In this document: piece by piece, positions 1 through 10,711 of the stretch
How the letters are laid out: every line of letters starts with the position of its first letter
Position numbering within the stretch: the first letter of the stretch is position 1
Origin: Microvelia longipes
Taxonomy: Eukaryota > Arthropoda > Insecta > Hemiptera > Veliidae
Direction of reading: 5' to 3'
Assembly: GCA_018340805.1 (NCBI GenBank)
Contig: JACMZG010001914.1
Coordinates: 48,563,104 to 48,627,103 of the forward strand
DNA length: 64,000 nt
Notes under the pieces: generated by a model
Seen by the model: only the letters and a program-made list of their open reading frames with translations
Database searches by the model: none
Told to the model about the DNA's origin: nothing
Translations under genes and position numbers: made by a program

Positions 1-213
1 AATCAGAGTTCATAGATAGTATGGGACTCTGAATTACATTCACTATTTTGGAGTGACCTCTAATGGTAGGATCTTCCAATTCCCACTGTTCTGCAGTCTG
101 TAAGCCGCCAACCTAGCCTCACTCTTTATAACAAGATCAAGAGGCGGAAGGCTCAGCATGACTTCTAGAGCAGTAGTTGGTACTGAGTTCATGGACCCTG
201 TAATGGACAGGGT

Positions 214-332
214 CCATTACATTTATTGAGGTTACACAGAGCCCCTGAGAGCCCCAATACGATGTTCCAGGCCTTTTAATGTATTGAGATAGGCTATGCC
301 CCCTCTAGTATATATCTCTATGTTCCCACCAA
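214..332 (+). repeat. Dispersed short repeat, family C, copy 1
   Basis: A stretch of roughly 115 bp runs from a GTTACACAGAG-like start through GAGAGCCC and TATTGAGATAGGCTATG to CCCCTCTAGTA and ATATCTCTATG. The same order of blocks recurs at 8772-8987 plus 10712-10761 (interrupted), 10783-10872, 10905-10988 (minus), 15517-15615 (minus) and, as an end fragment, 56410-56440. No coding capacity is seen. The class is unknown; it is probably a short non-autonomous transposon. Confidence 0.6.
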
Positions 333-427
333 CATAGCGGTCCAGGGGGTCTCCCTGTGGCCCCTTCGCGCCCTCATTGTTCTTGTTTTTTTTTATTATT
401 TGTTGCTTTATTATTATTTCTTGATAC

Positions 428-560
428 ATGGCATTTGGCCATGTATTTAGCGAATTTTCATCACCTCGCTATTTTTGTTTTAGTATTTATTGTTATACGC
501 TATTTTGCCATGTATTTAGCGAATTTTCATCGCCTCGACTCAGAGGCTTACTCCGCGGGC
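428..560 (+). repeat. Two-copy direct repeat, about 74-bp period
   Basis: The block CCATGTATTTAGCGAATTTT followed by CATC(A/G)CCTCG occurs twice, near 438-470 and 509-541. The two are separated by AT-rich sequence. A 69-aa open frame (357-566) is produced by this duplication and is not considered a gene. Confidence 0.6.
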
Positions 561-1140
561 TTGTGAGGCTTGCTGCATTTTTACTAAATGCAACTAATTA
601 AACAAACGTTCTTCATTATACGGCGAAATGGCACGATATTTTATTGAATATTTTTATATATGATTTTTTTGTATGTACGTCTCGCGATAACTACCGTAAA
701 AATGTACTATTTCGATCATATTAGGTGCGCGTGTAGTACTAATTACATGTCAGAGCCGTATGGTTTTGATTTTTGAATAAAATTCGAAAATGGTTTTCAA
801 AATGGTGGCCAATATGGCGGATCAAATAAAAATTAATTTTGTGTGAAAAAAGTCAAGTTGTGCATCGTTTGAAAGGTCTTAAAGAGCAGACAAATAAAAT
901 ATATGTTTGATGATCAAATTTTTTAATTTTTTAAAAAATTTAAAACTAGCGGTAAAATGGCGAACTTAAAAAAAATAAATTAAAAGGAATATATCGTTAA
1001 AAACTCTTGATTTGTAGAACAGAAAATGTTGTATAACAATATCCAAAAAAATCAACATGGCAGCCATCATTTTATATAATAATTAGTTTTTACTAATATA
1101 AGAATTTACAAATAAAGATATTAATGTATTTAGATACTTT
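561..1140. other. AT-rich stretch without recognisable gene
   Basis: Both strands are broken by stops every few tens of bases. No domain, RNA gene or clear terminal repeat was recognised. Short phrases such as AATGGCGAAC and AATATGGCGGATC give it a transposon-remnant look, but nothing can be classified. Confidence 0.5.
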
Positions 1141-1267
1141 AACCAATACCCGCCAATCTGGCGGAGCAAAACGAGCATTTTCTACTATGTTATTATTGTA
1201 ACGATACGCAATCTAGCGGCGTTAGAAAGCCTTTTTCTTTCTTACACATATATTCACGATATATATA

Positions 1268-1336
<69 letters not shown>

Positions 1337-2010
1337 ATATATATATATGTACGCATGTACGGGACAGAGCGAGTGAAACGAGCCTCTTTTTATTATGAAT
1401 AATTAATGAATAATTATAAACATACACAGTTTAGCGAAAATAAGCCCATTTTTATTCGTATTTTTAATACACGCAATTAAGCGAGCCATTTGTCAGCATA
1501 TAAAAACACGCGCAATCTAGCGAGCCTTTTTTACTAAGCATTATTATAAATTTATACGCTATCTAGCGAGCAAAGTAAGCCTTCCGTACTAAACTTTAAT
1601 GCAACTATACGCAATGTTGCGAGCGAAGCGAACCCTTTTTACTATGTATTAATATAAACATCTATCTAAAACACAATTTATCGAGGAAACGAGGCTTTCC
1701 TTATACGCTTTATTATAATATACGCAATCTATAGCGAGTTTAAACGAAGCCTTCACTGTTTTTGTAAAATTCTAAAGATTCGTAATCTGGCGAGCGAAGC
1801 GAGCCTTTTCTCTATGTATTATTGTAACTATACGCAATCTAACCGAGCGAAGCGAGCATTATTTGCTTTGTATTATCAATATTTTACGCAATCTTGCAAG
1901 CAAAGCGAGCCTTTTTCAACTATGAATATACGTAATCTAGCAAGCGAAGCGAGCCTTTCTTACAATGTATTATACAGTATCATTTTAAATGCAGAAAATG
2001 CGCTTAAATA
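1141..2010 (+). repeat. Degenerate array with TAGCGAGCGAAGCGAGC core
   Basis: A unit of about 60-70 bp recurs at least ten times: an AT-rich part (CTATGTATTATTGTAAC-like), then TATACGCAATCT, then a GC-rich core close to AGCGAGCGAAGCGAGCC and a T run. Units have diverged strongly in length and sequence. A (TA)n tract interrupts the array at 1262-1348. Related fragments lie at 55010-55235. The ORF at 1814-2011 is only a reading of this repeat. Confidence 0.7.
1262..1348. repeat. (TA)n microsatellite
   Basis: Nearly pure alternating TA with a few interruptions, inside the degenerate GCGAGC array. Confidence 0.95.
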
Positions 2011-2469
2011 AGTTGAAAATTAATATTAACTGACCTTCGTGAGCTCAAAATGATGTACTGATAAACCTAAGCAAGCATGGTTTTTTTTCAATGTTTCAGA
2101 TGGAACGAGTTAATTTTTCCTTGGAAAACCAAGAAAAAATTAACAAAAAGTGATACTGCTTGGACAACTGAAAACTGTACAAAAACTGGACCGGTGAGCT
2201 AGTAAGTAAGCATTATAAAATGTAATTCGCTCGGCTTGCGAACCTCCTTTGAAAAGTTCGGAATAAAATAAACCGAAAAATGAAAAGTTAAGCTAGGAAC
2301 TAATTGTTGGGCAAAAAGTCAAAAATTACAAAGAAAATTCGCAGATCTTCGCAGAATTTTTTTAACTAAAAGAGAAAATTTACAAAAAAAAAATAATATT
2401 AAAACAACAAACAAATGATAAATGTTATTTTTATTTTGTTCCAGGTAAAATCAGTAAAACTTTATCGAG
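2011..2469. other. Non-coding lead-in to the 2470 gene
   Basis: No ORF of note. A donor-like GTGAGC lies near 2193 and a good acceptor-like stretch (TTTTATTTTGTTCCAG) ends near 2444, 26 bases before the ATG at 2470. A 5' UTR intron is therefore possible but unproven. Confidence 0.35.
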
Positions 2470-3509
2470 ATGGATAAGCCATCGATTTACTTAATAACTT
2501 TATCATATGCTGCAGTTGGAGTTTTATTTCTTTACAGCTTATATAAAAAAAATATTACTGATAATAACAATAATGTAGACAGGCACAAAGAAAAATTCCG
2601 GAGGGTCTCAGGGGATGATGGGGCTCTAGTATTTGGAGGCAACAATTTGGGCCAAGTTAGTAAAAATGACATCAAAGAAGATAACAGTCAAACACATATT
2701 ACATACAATATATCACAAGCAAAGTATATAGTAAGTAAAGTAGAGGAGCCACAATTAAATATTGGAAGAGAAGACTCTCTAAATGACAAAACTTCTGAGA
2801 GTTTGAATGAAAATAATTCTTCTGCTCCAATGTCAGCTACTTCTAGTTTTTTAACAGAGACATTGCCTAAACCGGTGGATCAGTCGATAGTACATGTTGC
2901 GCAACCAATAGAACATACTATAGAATCTAATGTACTTTCTGTGGAACAAATTATAGCACCTGCTGTACTTCCAGAGGAAGAAACAGACCTACTTTCCGTG
3001 GAACAACCAATAGTACCAGCTGTAATTACAGTGGAAACCAGAGTACTTCCAGTAGAACAACAGAAGTACTTCATTAGAACACCAGAAGTACTTCCAGAAG
3101 AAACAACAGAAGTACTCAGTAGAACAACCAGAAGTAATCCAGTAGAACAACCAGAAGTACCATCCACCAGTAGAACAACCAGAAGTACATCAGTAGAACA
3201 ACCAGAAGTACTTCCAGTAGAACAACCAGAAGTACATCCAGTAGAACAAACCAGAAGTACTTTAAGAACAACCAAATACATCAGGTAGAACAACCAGAAG
3301 TACTTCCAGTAAAACAACCAGAAGTACTTCCAGTAGAACAACCAGACGTACTTCCAGTAGAACTACCAGAAGTACTTCCTGTGGAACAACCTATAGAACC
3401 ACCAAAACCTCCTAAACCAATAACTAAAAGAATCGAACAGGAAGTAAATCGTAGCCTTGAAAAAACTTCAAAAGAGGTAAATCGTGTTTTAAAAAGACTT
3501 AGATTGTAG
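2470..3509 (+). CDS. Membrane-anchored repeat protein of unknown function, frameshifted
   Basis: This is not a family I recognise. From the ATG at 2470 (context GAGATGG) the protein has a short N-terminus and a hydrophobic segment at about residues 6-26 followed by two lysines. That suggests a single signal-anchor. A long polar region rich in Asn, Glu and Ser follows (about 27-140). The C-terminal part is built of VEQP(E/I)V-like repeats with variants such as VLPVEQPEV. The first frame stops at 3288. From 3285 a frame shifted by two bases continues the same VEQPEV repeats. It ends with a basic, possibly helical tail (EVNRSLEKTSKEVNRVLKRL) and a stop at 3507-3509. Segments reading SRTTRS instead of VEQPEV show further slippage inside the repeat block. 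I infer one gene whose repeat tract has gained or lost bases, either by real slippage or by sequencing error. An acceptor-like site just upstream suggests an earlier non-coding exon. It could also be a chance open frame. Confidence 0.5.
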
Positions 3510-4090
3510 ATTATATTAATATAAGCGCATGGCCACGCTCAATGAATCATAAATATATTTACAGAAACACATTAACTCATAGAACTGGAAGAACTAAACA
3601 ATACACGTAGCTCAACAACCTACAATTACTTTAATGCGAAGAAAGTAACGCTATGGAAACGGCAATGATAAAAAATGAATGGAAAGTAAGAGACAGTGGA
3701 AAGAGCTCAGTGCCATTTTATATTGAAATTGACGTTTAAAATTTTGAATTGTTAAAAATGACGTTTAAACTCATGGTGATTTACATTATAAATTTTTTAC
3801 GAAGAAAAAGCTTTGTTATTTTGTTCAACCGCCTTGTGACAACAGGTAAGGCCACTTTGTACAACCACCTTGTACCTACAGATTACAACCACTTGGCCAC
3901 GTTGTACAATCACTTTATATTCTCGGCCAGTTATAGTCTGACCTGTGATATAATTCAAGAAGATTTTCTCGACAGCTTGCATCCTAGCTGCCGCACACTA
4001 TGTGATATGCATTTGCAACGCTCCTAGAGGGAGCACATCTTTTATAAATACATTGTGAGGCTAAAAAATATTTTGGAGCCCTCAGACGTT
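3510..4090. other. Intergenic stretch with small repeats
   Basis: No gene is seen. Between about 3835 and 3915 short blocks around TTGTACAACCAC repeat on a small scale and give rise to the overlapping 92-aa and 61-aa open frames on opposite strands, which I treat as chance. Confidence 0.5.
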
Positions 4091-4094
4091 TAAT

Positions 4095-5075
4095 ATCTGT
4101 TTTTGCCTACTTCACCTCTCTAACTATTAACTATTAATAACAGTTTTACCTACTTCACCTGGTCTAACTAATAACTTTTAACAGTTTTGCCTACTTCACC
4201 TGTCTAACTAATAACTATTAATAACAGTTTTGCCTACTTACCTGTCAACTAATAACTATTAAACATTTTGCTACTTCACCTGTCTAACTAATAACTATTA
4301 GTAACAGTTTTGCCTACTTCAACCTGTTAACTTAACTATTAAAAACAGTTTTGCCTACTTCACCTGTCTAACTAATAACTATTATAACAGTTTTGCCTAC
4401 TTCACCTGTCTAACTAATAACTATTAATAACAGTTTTGCCTACTTCACCTGTCTAACTAATAACTATTAATAACAGTTTTGCCTACTTCATAACTCTGCC
4501 TAACCTGTCTAACTAATAACTATAATACAGTTTTTGCCTACTTCACCTGTCTAACTAATAACTATAATAACAGTTTTGCTACTTCACCTGTCTAACTAAA
4601 ACTATTATAACAGTTTGCCTACTTCACTGTCTAACTATTAACCAGTTTTGCCTACTTCACCTGTCTAACTAATAACTATTAATAACAGTTTTGCCTACTT
4701 CACCTCTCTAACTATAACTATTATAACAGTTTGCCTACTTCACCTGTCTAACTAATAACTATAAATAAACAGTTTTGCCTACTTCACCTGTCTAACTAAT
4801 AACTATTAATAACAGTTTTGCCTACTTCACCTGTCTAACTAATAACTATTAATAACAGTTTTGCCTACTTCACCTGTCTAACTAATAACTATTAATAACA
4901 GTTTTGCCTACTTCACCTGTCTAACTAATAACTATTAATAACAGTTTTGCCTACTTTCACCTGTCTAAACTAATAACTATTAATAACAGTTTTGCTTCAC
5001 CTGTCTATCGAATAACTATTAATAGCAGCAGTTTTGCATACTTTACCTGTCTAACTAATAACTATCAATAAAAGC
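4095..5075 (+). repeat. 43-bp minisatellite
   Basis: About 22 tandem units of the pattern AACAGTTTTGCCTACTTCAC then CTGTCTAACTAATAACTATTAAT. Most units are near-identical; some have one to a few bases missing or added. No spacer of independent sequence separates them, so this is a minisatellite and not a CRISPR array. Confidence 0.95.
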
Positions 5076-5730
5076 AGTTATTTTAATTTTGTTTCCATCA
5101 TTAGATAGGAATTCGGTTCTGATAAGAGCGCCCCCCACTAAAATAGATAACAAATTCCCCATATCAACTCCAGGCCAATTAGTTTATCGACATACATACG
5201 TCTAATATCTCGACATCCAATTCGTTGTTAACTAAATTATAATAAACATTTTACGTCAAATGTTATATTTTATCATTTGTTATGAAATTTTTTATTAACG
5301 AAAAATAGTTGAGCGAATATTTAGTCGAGTATTTAAACCACAGTTTTAATTATTTTATTCATACCTTGTTTTAAGTTTTAATACTTATGAATGCATAATT
5401 ATATAAATAATTTGGCATAGCTTAGAATTGTATAATACAGGTAAATTTTAATATATTTTTAAATATGTTATATTAATTTAAAGAACTAATATAAAATATA
5501 ATTAATTGATCACGGAGACTTACTCAAATTCGATTATCTAATATAAAATATAAATATAATTCTAAATAAAAATTTCAAAAATGTTTGCTACTCTTTTATT
5601 TTTTTATTAGGGAATTTGCAAATTTCATAATCAATTCCCCTCATCAAATTTCATAATCAAGCCCTCATTTTTGGGCTCTAAAAATGGTCGATAACGGTTG
5701 AATGCTGGTTTCACCATTTCATATGATAAT
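5076..5730. other. AT-rich stretch without gene
   Basis: Very AT-rich with frequent stops in all frames. I see no domain, RNA gene or terminal repeat. Confidence 0.5.
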
Positions 5731-5737
5731 AAGAGTG

Positions 5738-5910
5738 GTGAAAACAGTTCCTTTTAACTTTTCCTCATTTATACCGTAGGTAGGATAAGTATTATTGTGT
5801 TTGCAAAGAAAATCCGAAACCGGGATGAAACCGAAATTATCAGTTTCAGGTGTTTTTAAGGCCTCCTGAGTGGTTTTTGCAAAGTTGTCAGTCTGTATGT
5901 GTGTGTGTAT

Positions 5911-5945
<35 letters not shown>

Positions 5946-7400
5946 TTGATTTTTTTGTTTCCTCTAATAATCACTACTAGAGGCCATTTATTTTCAGCAC
6001 GTTCCACAACTGTATTACATGCCTTTTAAAAACAAATATGTATAAATCTGGTTTTTTCTTCTTAATATTTTTTTTCTTCTTTTGGTTAAAAAAGTGTTGA
6101 ATGTTTTCAATCGGATATTTTCATTCAAATTAAAATGTTGAGATTCATAAAGTTTCTTTTCCTTTTTTTTAATGATTCCAACCTGATATTTTCATTTAAA
6201 TTAAAATACAAATAAATTGAAACATAAAATTTCAATTTTCCAAAATTTCGTATGTCTCTTCTTTTCTTTTAAACTGCAAATTTTCTAATTTTTCTTAGGG
6301 ATTTTGTTTACTTAGATAGCTTCAAAATCTATGCTTTCAATAAAACGTATGAATTGTTCTTTTATATCTTTTTGCCAAAGTTTAGTAGCGGGTAGTGGCC
6401 AGCTATGGCCTAATGTCAAAACGTGTTGGATGAGTGGTTGTCTTTCTCTATCTAGTAAGGAGCAATCATTGATAACATGAAATGAAGTTTGATCTTTGGC
6501 ATTGTGTGTGTGTGTGTGGGTTTGGGTGTTTGTGTGTGTGTCTGTTATCATCGTAGCTCCCAGTGTATTTCTGCTAGAGTTGAAACTGGGTGCAAAAATC
6601 AGTCTACCGCTGTAGTTGTGCTATTCGGAAAATATTTTTTATGTCGTCATTAACCCGCAATTATGACTCAACAAAATTTTGAAAAATTATAAAATGCAAG
6701 AAAATAATGCGATCACATTGAGATTTGGTATGCATATGACTATTTATAACACTAACAACATGCCATGCCATCTTATTATCAGCATTAGTTCAATTTTTAC
6801 TAATTGACTGGTGTGCGTTTTTTTAAAAATTGGGAAATGGTACAATTGAGTTAAAATTTGATAAAAGTGTATTTATTATATTATTACCTAATAAATATGA
6901 CTCAGCAAAAATTTGGAAAAATAAAAAAAACGCGGAAAAATGATGCGATCCGATTGAAACTTGGCACGCATGTAGCTATTTATAAGAATAACATGTGTGC
7001 TAAGTTCCATCTCATTATCAGCATTAGTTCAATTTTTATGGAATAACTTTAAAAAATTGTAAAAAAATCAGAAAATGATACAATTGAGTTGAAATGTAGT
7101 ACAAGTGTGTACCATTACTTAATAAATAAGTACACTAAGTTTCGTTTCAATACGACAAGTATATTTATGATTTTTGTTGGGTCATAAAAATTAAGGAGAA
7201 TTGAGCGTGGTTAGTGCTGTATGGGTGACCGCTGAGAATGGTACGGATGCATTTACTATCTGAGGACGAGCGAAGCGTGTAAAAAAGCATGTTGCAGTAT
7301 AAATTTGGCGATCTGTATTTTTGAGGACGAGCGAAGCAGGATGAGCGTAGCGAATCCGATGTAATGAGGAAAAGTTCCGAGGTACCCCGTATTATTACTG
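5738..7400 (+). mobile_element. Dispersed repeat family E, copy 1
   Basis: Starts near CTTTTCCTCATTTATACCGT followed by AGG and ends near AAAAGTTCCGAGGTACCCCGT. The same order of blocks is seen at 33877-34672 (+) and 38768-40358 (minus), with partial copies at 35440-35770, 43445-43592 (minus), 53290-53475 (minus), 55675-55742 (minus) and 63065-63105. Shared landmarks include a GT-rich tract, TCTGTTATCAT(C/A)(G/A)TAGCTCCCAG and GAGGACGAGCGAAGCG. No transposase is seen. The class is unknown: I found no clear terminal inverted repeat and no convincing Helitron end. This copy is interrupted by a LINE 3' fragment inside its GT tract (about 5945-6505). Confidence 0.65.
6312..6506 (-). pseudogene. 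LINE reverse transcriptase C-terminal relic
   Basis: Read on the minus strand, this stretch encodes a tail containing HVINDCSLLDRERQPLIQHV, then WPLP, LW, and FIRFIESIDF before a stop at 6312. The layout (His and Cys of a degenerate zinc knuckle, then a Trp-Pro and a Phe-Ile-x-x-Ile-Asp-Phe end) resembles the C-termini of non-LTR retrotransposon ORF2 proteins. It is 5'-truncated and runs directly into a GT microsatellite, as expected for a short LINE insertion into family E. About 365 bases of 3' UTR would then lie at 5946-6311. The clade is not resolved. Confidence 0.5.
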
Positions 7401-7700
7401 CTTTACACGGCTCAATCTATGGAGGGATTATTACTAGAGAGGTCCTATTTGATCGAATTTGAAACCTATAAAAAGTAATCTGAGCACTTTTTAATATAAA
7501 CATAATCAAATTAAAAGTACAAAGTTACAGAAATTTATGCATATAAAAGAACGTTTATAATGTATAACACGAACAGTGTGCGAAAACTCTCTAGGAGGAG
7601 GTTACAATATAGAGGATTGTAACCATAGAGATATTATTACAGAGTTATTATTACTATTGGTTGAATTTTCAAACATTGAAAAGATAACCTGACTTTCTTC
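7400..7700. other. Fragments resembling family C ends
   Basis: Phrases such as GGATTATTACTAGAGAGG near 7425 and AACCATAGAGATATTATTAC near 7620 match the outer part of family C. No gene is seen. Confidence 0.35.
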
Positions 7701-7707
7701 GACTAGC

Positions 7708-7857
7708 AATATATTTAAATAAACAGAACAAAACTACAGTAACTTATTTAGTAAAACGTTTGAAATACAAAGGCGATACAAGGGCGACCCTTGATTTGTA
7801 TTTCTAACGTTCTACTAAATAAGTTACTGTAGTTTTGTTCTGTTTATTTAAATATAT
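7708..7857. repeat. Near-perfect inverted repeat (hairpin, about 60-bp arms)
   Basis: The left arm from 7708 (ATATATTTAAATAAACAGAA...) pairs with the right arm ending at 7857 (...TTCTGTTTATTTAAATATAT). The loop of about 25 bp contains GGGCGACCC. Arms differ at only a few positions. This could be a small foldback transposon or its remnant; it directly precedes the CpG-rich palindrome. Confidence 0.85.
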
Positions 7858-8700
7858 GGGTCGCCCCCGGGGTCTCGACAAGTCGGGGTCTCGACACTGC
7901 GTAATGTCGACACATGTGTCGATCTTACGCAAAATCAGGACAGAGGTGTCACGTGACTAATTTTTCGTTCTGTGAAATTTTGTCGTTACATTGACAAATG
8001 GCATGGTTTAGCGAGGTCTCGACAAGTCATATAGTCTCGGCACTGCATAACATCGACAGACGATGGCAAGTTCCTCACGATGTCTCGACACTAAATAACG
8101 TCGACACTTTTCCTTGGTCTCAATATTCGTTAGTATCGACACTTTATATCCTCGACACATTATCTAAATCATGTGTCGATGTTATGACGTGTCGAGACCC
8201 CGACGTGTCGATACAACGCATAATACTGCCAGAGTGAAAATATTAAAAATATCTATTTCCAGACCCGTTTGGATACCGACACCACAAACCCTCGACAGTA
8301 TTATAGTTGTCGATGTTATGTAGTGTCGAGACCATGACTTGACGAGACCTCGCTAAACCATGCCATGTGTTGATATAACGACAAAATTGCACAAAACAAA
8401 AATTAGTTACGTGACACCTCTGTCCTGATTCTGCGTAACATCGACAACTATAATACTGTCGAGGGTTTGTGGTGTCGGTATCCAAACGGGTCTGGAAATA
8501 GATATTTTTAATATTTTCACTCTGGCAGGATTATGCGTTGTATCGACACGTCGGGGTCTCGACACGACGTAACATCGACACATGATTTGGGTAAAGTGTC
8601 GAGGTTATGTCGTGTCGGTACAACGTAAAATCCTGCCACGAAAAGTGTCGACGTTATGAAGTGTCGAGACCACGATGCGGTACCTAAATCAAAACACACA
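7858..8700. repeat. CpG-rich compound palindrome with GTCTCGACA motif
   Basis: The sequence about 8090-8330 is repeated inverted at about 8425-8665, centred near 8377. A second inverted relation links about 7905-8050 with 8310-8445. The pentamer TCGAC or its complement GTCGA occurs about 27 times in roughly 830 bp, in very AT-rich surroundings. Typical phrases are GTCTCGACA, TGTCGAGACC and AACATCGACAC. The three short ORFs here (7998-8237 +, 8243-8485 minus, 8517-8699 minus) are readings of the arms and not genes. I infer a foldback-type or multi-palindrome transposon. Confidence 0.8.
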
Positions 8701-8987
8701 CAATGTGCGGGAAGCCGAAAACAATTGATTTTTTACAACCATAACTCACTCTTGGGGGTGGTTTAAATAAAGTTATCACAGAGTCCCTAAGAGCCCTAAA
8801 ATGATACACTTGATAAAACATAATAACATGATAAAAAATTGTTAAAGATATTTAACCACCAGCTATATTTAATAATAAGTAATTCAAGATAATAAGTCAC
8901 CACTGGCTCCTACACGATGTTGCTACCTTGATTGATGCTCCTACATTTGATGCTCCTACACTAACAGCCTTGTTAGTGTATTGAGAT

Positions 8988-10711
8988 CAAGGATGTTGAA
9001 TAAAGGGATAACGCACTAAGTCGAATTGCCATTCAACAAAGTGACCCCTTCGAAAATCAAAACATAGAGAAGAATGCAACACGAAACACACGTCAAAAAC
9101 CAACTGCACACTGAACATGCTTGGTACGAACTGCATGCTTATGATCCTTATAACAGCGCAGGTCTTAAAAATTAGAGGCAAACTTAAAGGCCCGTCTACA
9201 ATCTTAAGTTAAGTTAGGAAGAATTGAAGAAGTGAAGAATTTTTCAAAATCTCTTTTTCTTCTTAAATAATTCTTTTTCCCGCTCTTTTGACTTAAGAAA
9301 ACCATAAGAATGGTTTTTATAAGTTACTTAAAGAAGAATGTACTACGTTATCTGTTTTTGAATGATTACAATATTTTGTAAACGATGTGATGTGATTGTT
9401 GTGTTGAATATGTGATTTTTGAATATGTGATTGTTTTGTTTGTTTGAATATTTTTTATATAAATACACATATATTTTTCTTTTTATTTTTGAATTATAAG
9501 TTTTTGAAATGGATGAGGTTCCTACGTCTGTAGACATACTAGAGATAAGAAAAATAACGCTCCCAACAATTACCTCATCCATTTTGATTTTATTTATTAA
9601 TTAAAATAAATAAAACACGGTCGATTTTACAAGTAAATTAAAAAATATTTGCAAAAAGTCTTTTAAAAAATGGAAGGAAAGATCATTGAAAAAAGCAATG
9701 GTTATTTAAATTGTATTAAAATTGTTATTGAGCTCTGCTCGTTGTTACCATAAATAAATAATTAAAATGTGTGTTGACGGTAGAAAGAAAAGTAGTTTAT
9801 TAGTAGTTTATGTTTATTTAAATTGTATTAAAATTGTTATTGAGCTATGCTCGTTGTTACAATAAAGTTACAAGTAAATAAATAAAATGTGTGTAGACGG
9901 TAGGAAGAAAAGTAGTCTAAATACAGCTATATGTGTAATTGTAACTTTAAAACTTGACTTAACAACTCAGAGGTTGTAGACGTGTTTACGGATCTCTTAA
10001 GTCTAAAGAGCGGGAATTTCAAAATAGTTTGTTCTAAGTGAAAAATTCTTCACTTCTTCGATTCTTCCTGAGGAATTCTTCACTTCTTCGATTCTTCCTA
10101 ACTTAACTTAAGATTGTAGACGGGCCTTAACTCTCAATGGGTTTCCCATTGTTTTGCTTGCAAAGGTTATAAACAATTTTTTAAAAATCATACTTTTTAA
10201 CTGTTTATTGTTAATATTACTTAAAATGAACAACATTAATGAAAATTAATGTATTTTGTTAAATGTACTGTGTTCAAGTTTTAAATATTTTTGTAAAATG
10301 GCTCACGCCGTCAATTATAAATAAATAAAATAAATTAAGAACATTACAACCAAAATTGAAAACTAGCAAAACATTTCACTAGACTAAAAAAAGACAAAAT
10401 ATTAACACATTTAACTTACTCTCTTCAATTACTCTCACTAAAGTGGCTACCTAGTGTCCAAAATGTAAAATATAAGCACAAATGACTTGACAAGCACCAA
10501 ATGTAACAATAACGAAAGCACTGAAGAAAGTTGAGAAGCAAACTCGACAACCAAGAATTGTATAACAACTTAGCTACATAACCTGCGTTTGGCGCCTTTT
10601 TTAATTATAACCTAAGGGAAGGTAAGTTTGCTCCTATTTCTCTATCTCATACAACTTCCATGGGGTCAGAAATGTTCCTTAATGCGTCATCCCCTTTATT
10701 CAACATCCTTG
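8988..10711. mobile_element. hAT-like MITE (family F) copy 1, with nested insertion
   Basis: Ends are the inverted pair CAAGGATGTTGAATAAAGG (8988) and its complement finishing at 10711. Both sides are flanked by the 8-bp direct repeat ATTGAGAT (8980-8987 and 10712-10719). An 8-bp duplication and a CA-starting inverted end are hallmarks of hAT transposons. The interior of a short copy at 19762-19949 matches here only up to about 9110 and from about 10650. The middle is therefore later insertion, including element G. No transposase is encoded. Confidence 0.8.
9188..10131. mobile_element. Inverted-repeat element G nested in family F
   Basis: Terminal inverted repeats begin AGGCCCGTCTACAATCTTAA and extend through AGTTAAGTTAGGAAGAAT into GAAGAAGTGAAGAATTTTT. 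The flanks carry TAA on both sides (9185-9187 and about 10132-10134). This is compatible with the 3-bp target duplication of PIF/Harbinger-type transposons. Inside, a block of about 90 bp containing TTAAATTGTATTAAAATTGT is duplicated (about 9702-9790 and 9812-9910). The 79-aa minus ORF at 9343-9582 has no recognisable domain. Likely non-autonomous. Confidence 0.75.

Noticed and set aside
2880..3341. Minus-strand 153-aa ORF of Tyr/Trp/Ser/Gly repeats
   Set aside because: It is the antisense reading of the VEQPEV repeat region of the plus-strand gene.
4095..5075. CRISPR-like appearance of regularly repeated units
   Set aside because: The whole period is conserved and there are no unique spacers; the same applies to 49040-51325. 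The window is eukaryotic.
5738..7400. Family E as a Helitron
   Set aside because: I could not find a TC start, a CTRR end preceded by a hairpin, or Rep/helicase text in any copy.
7998..8699. Three short ORFs with similar sequence on both strands
   Set aside because: They are readings of the palindrome arms and have no domain.
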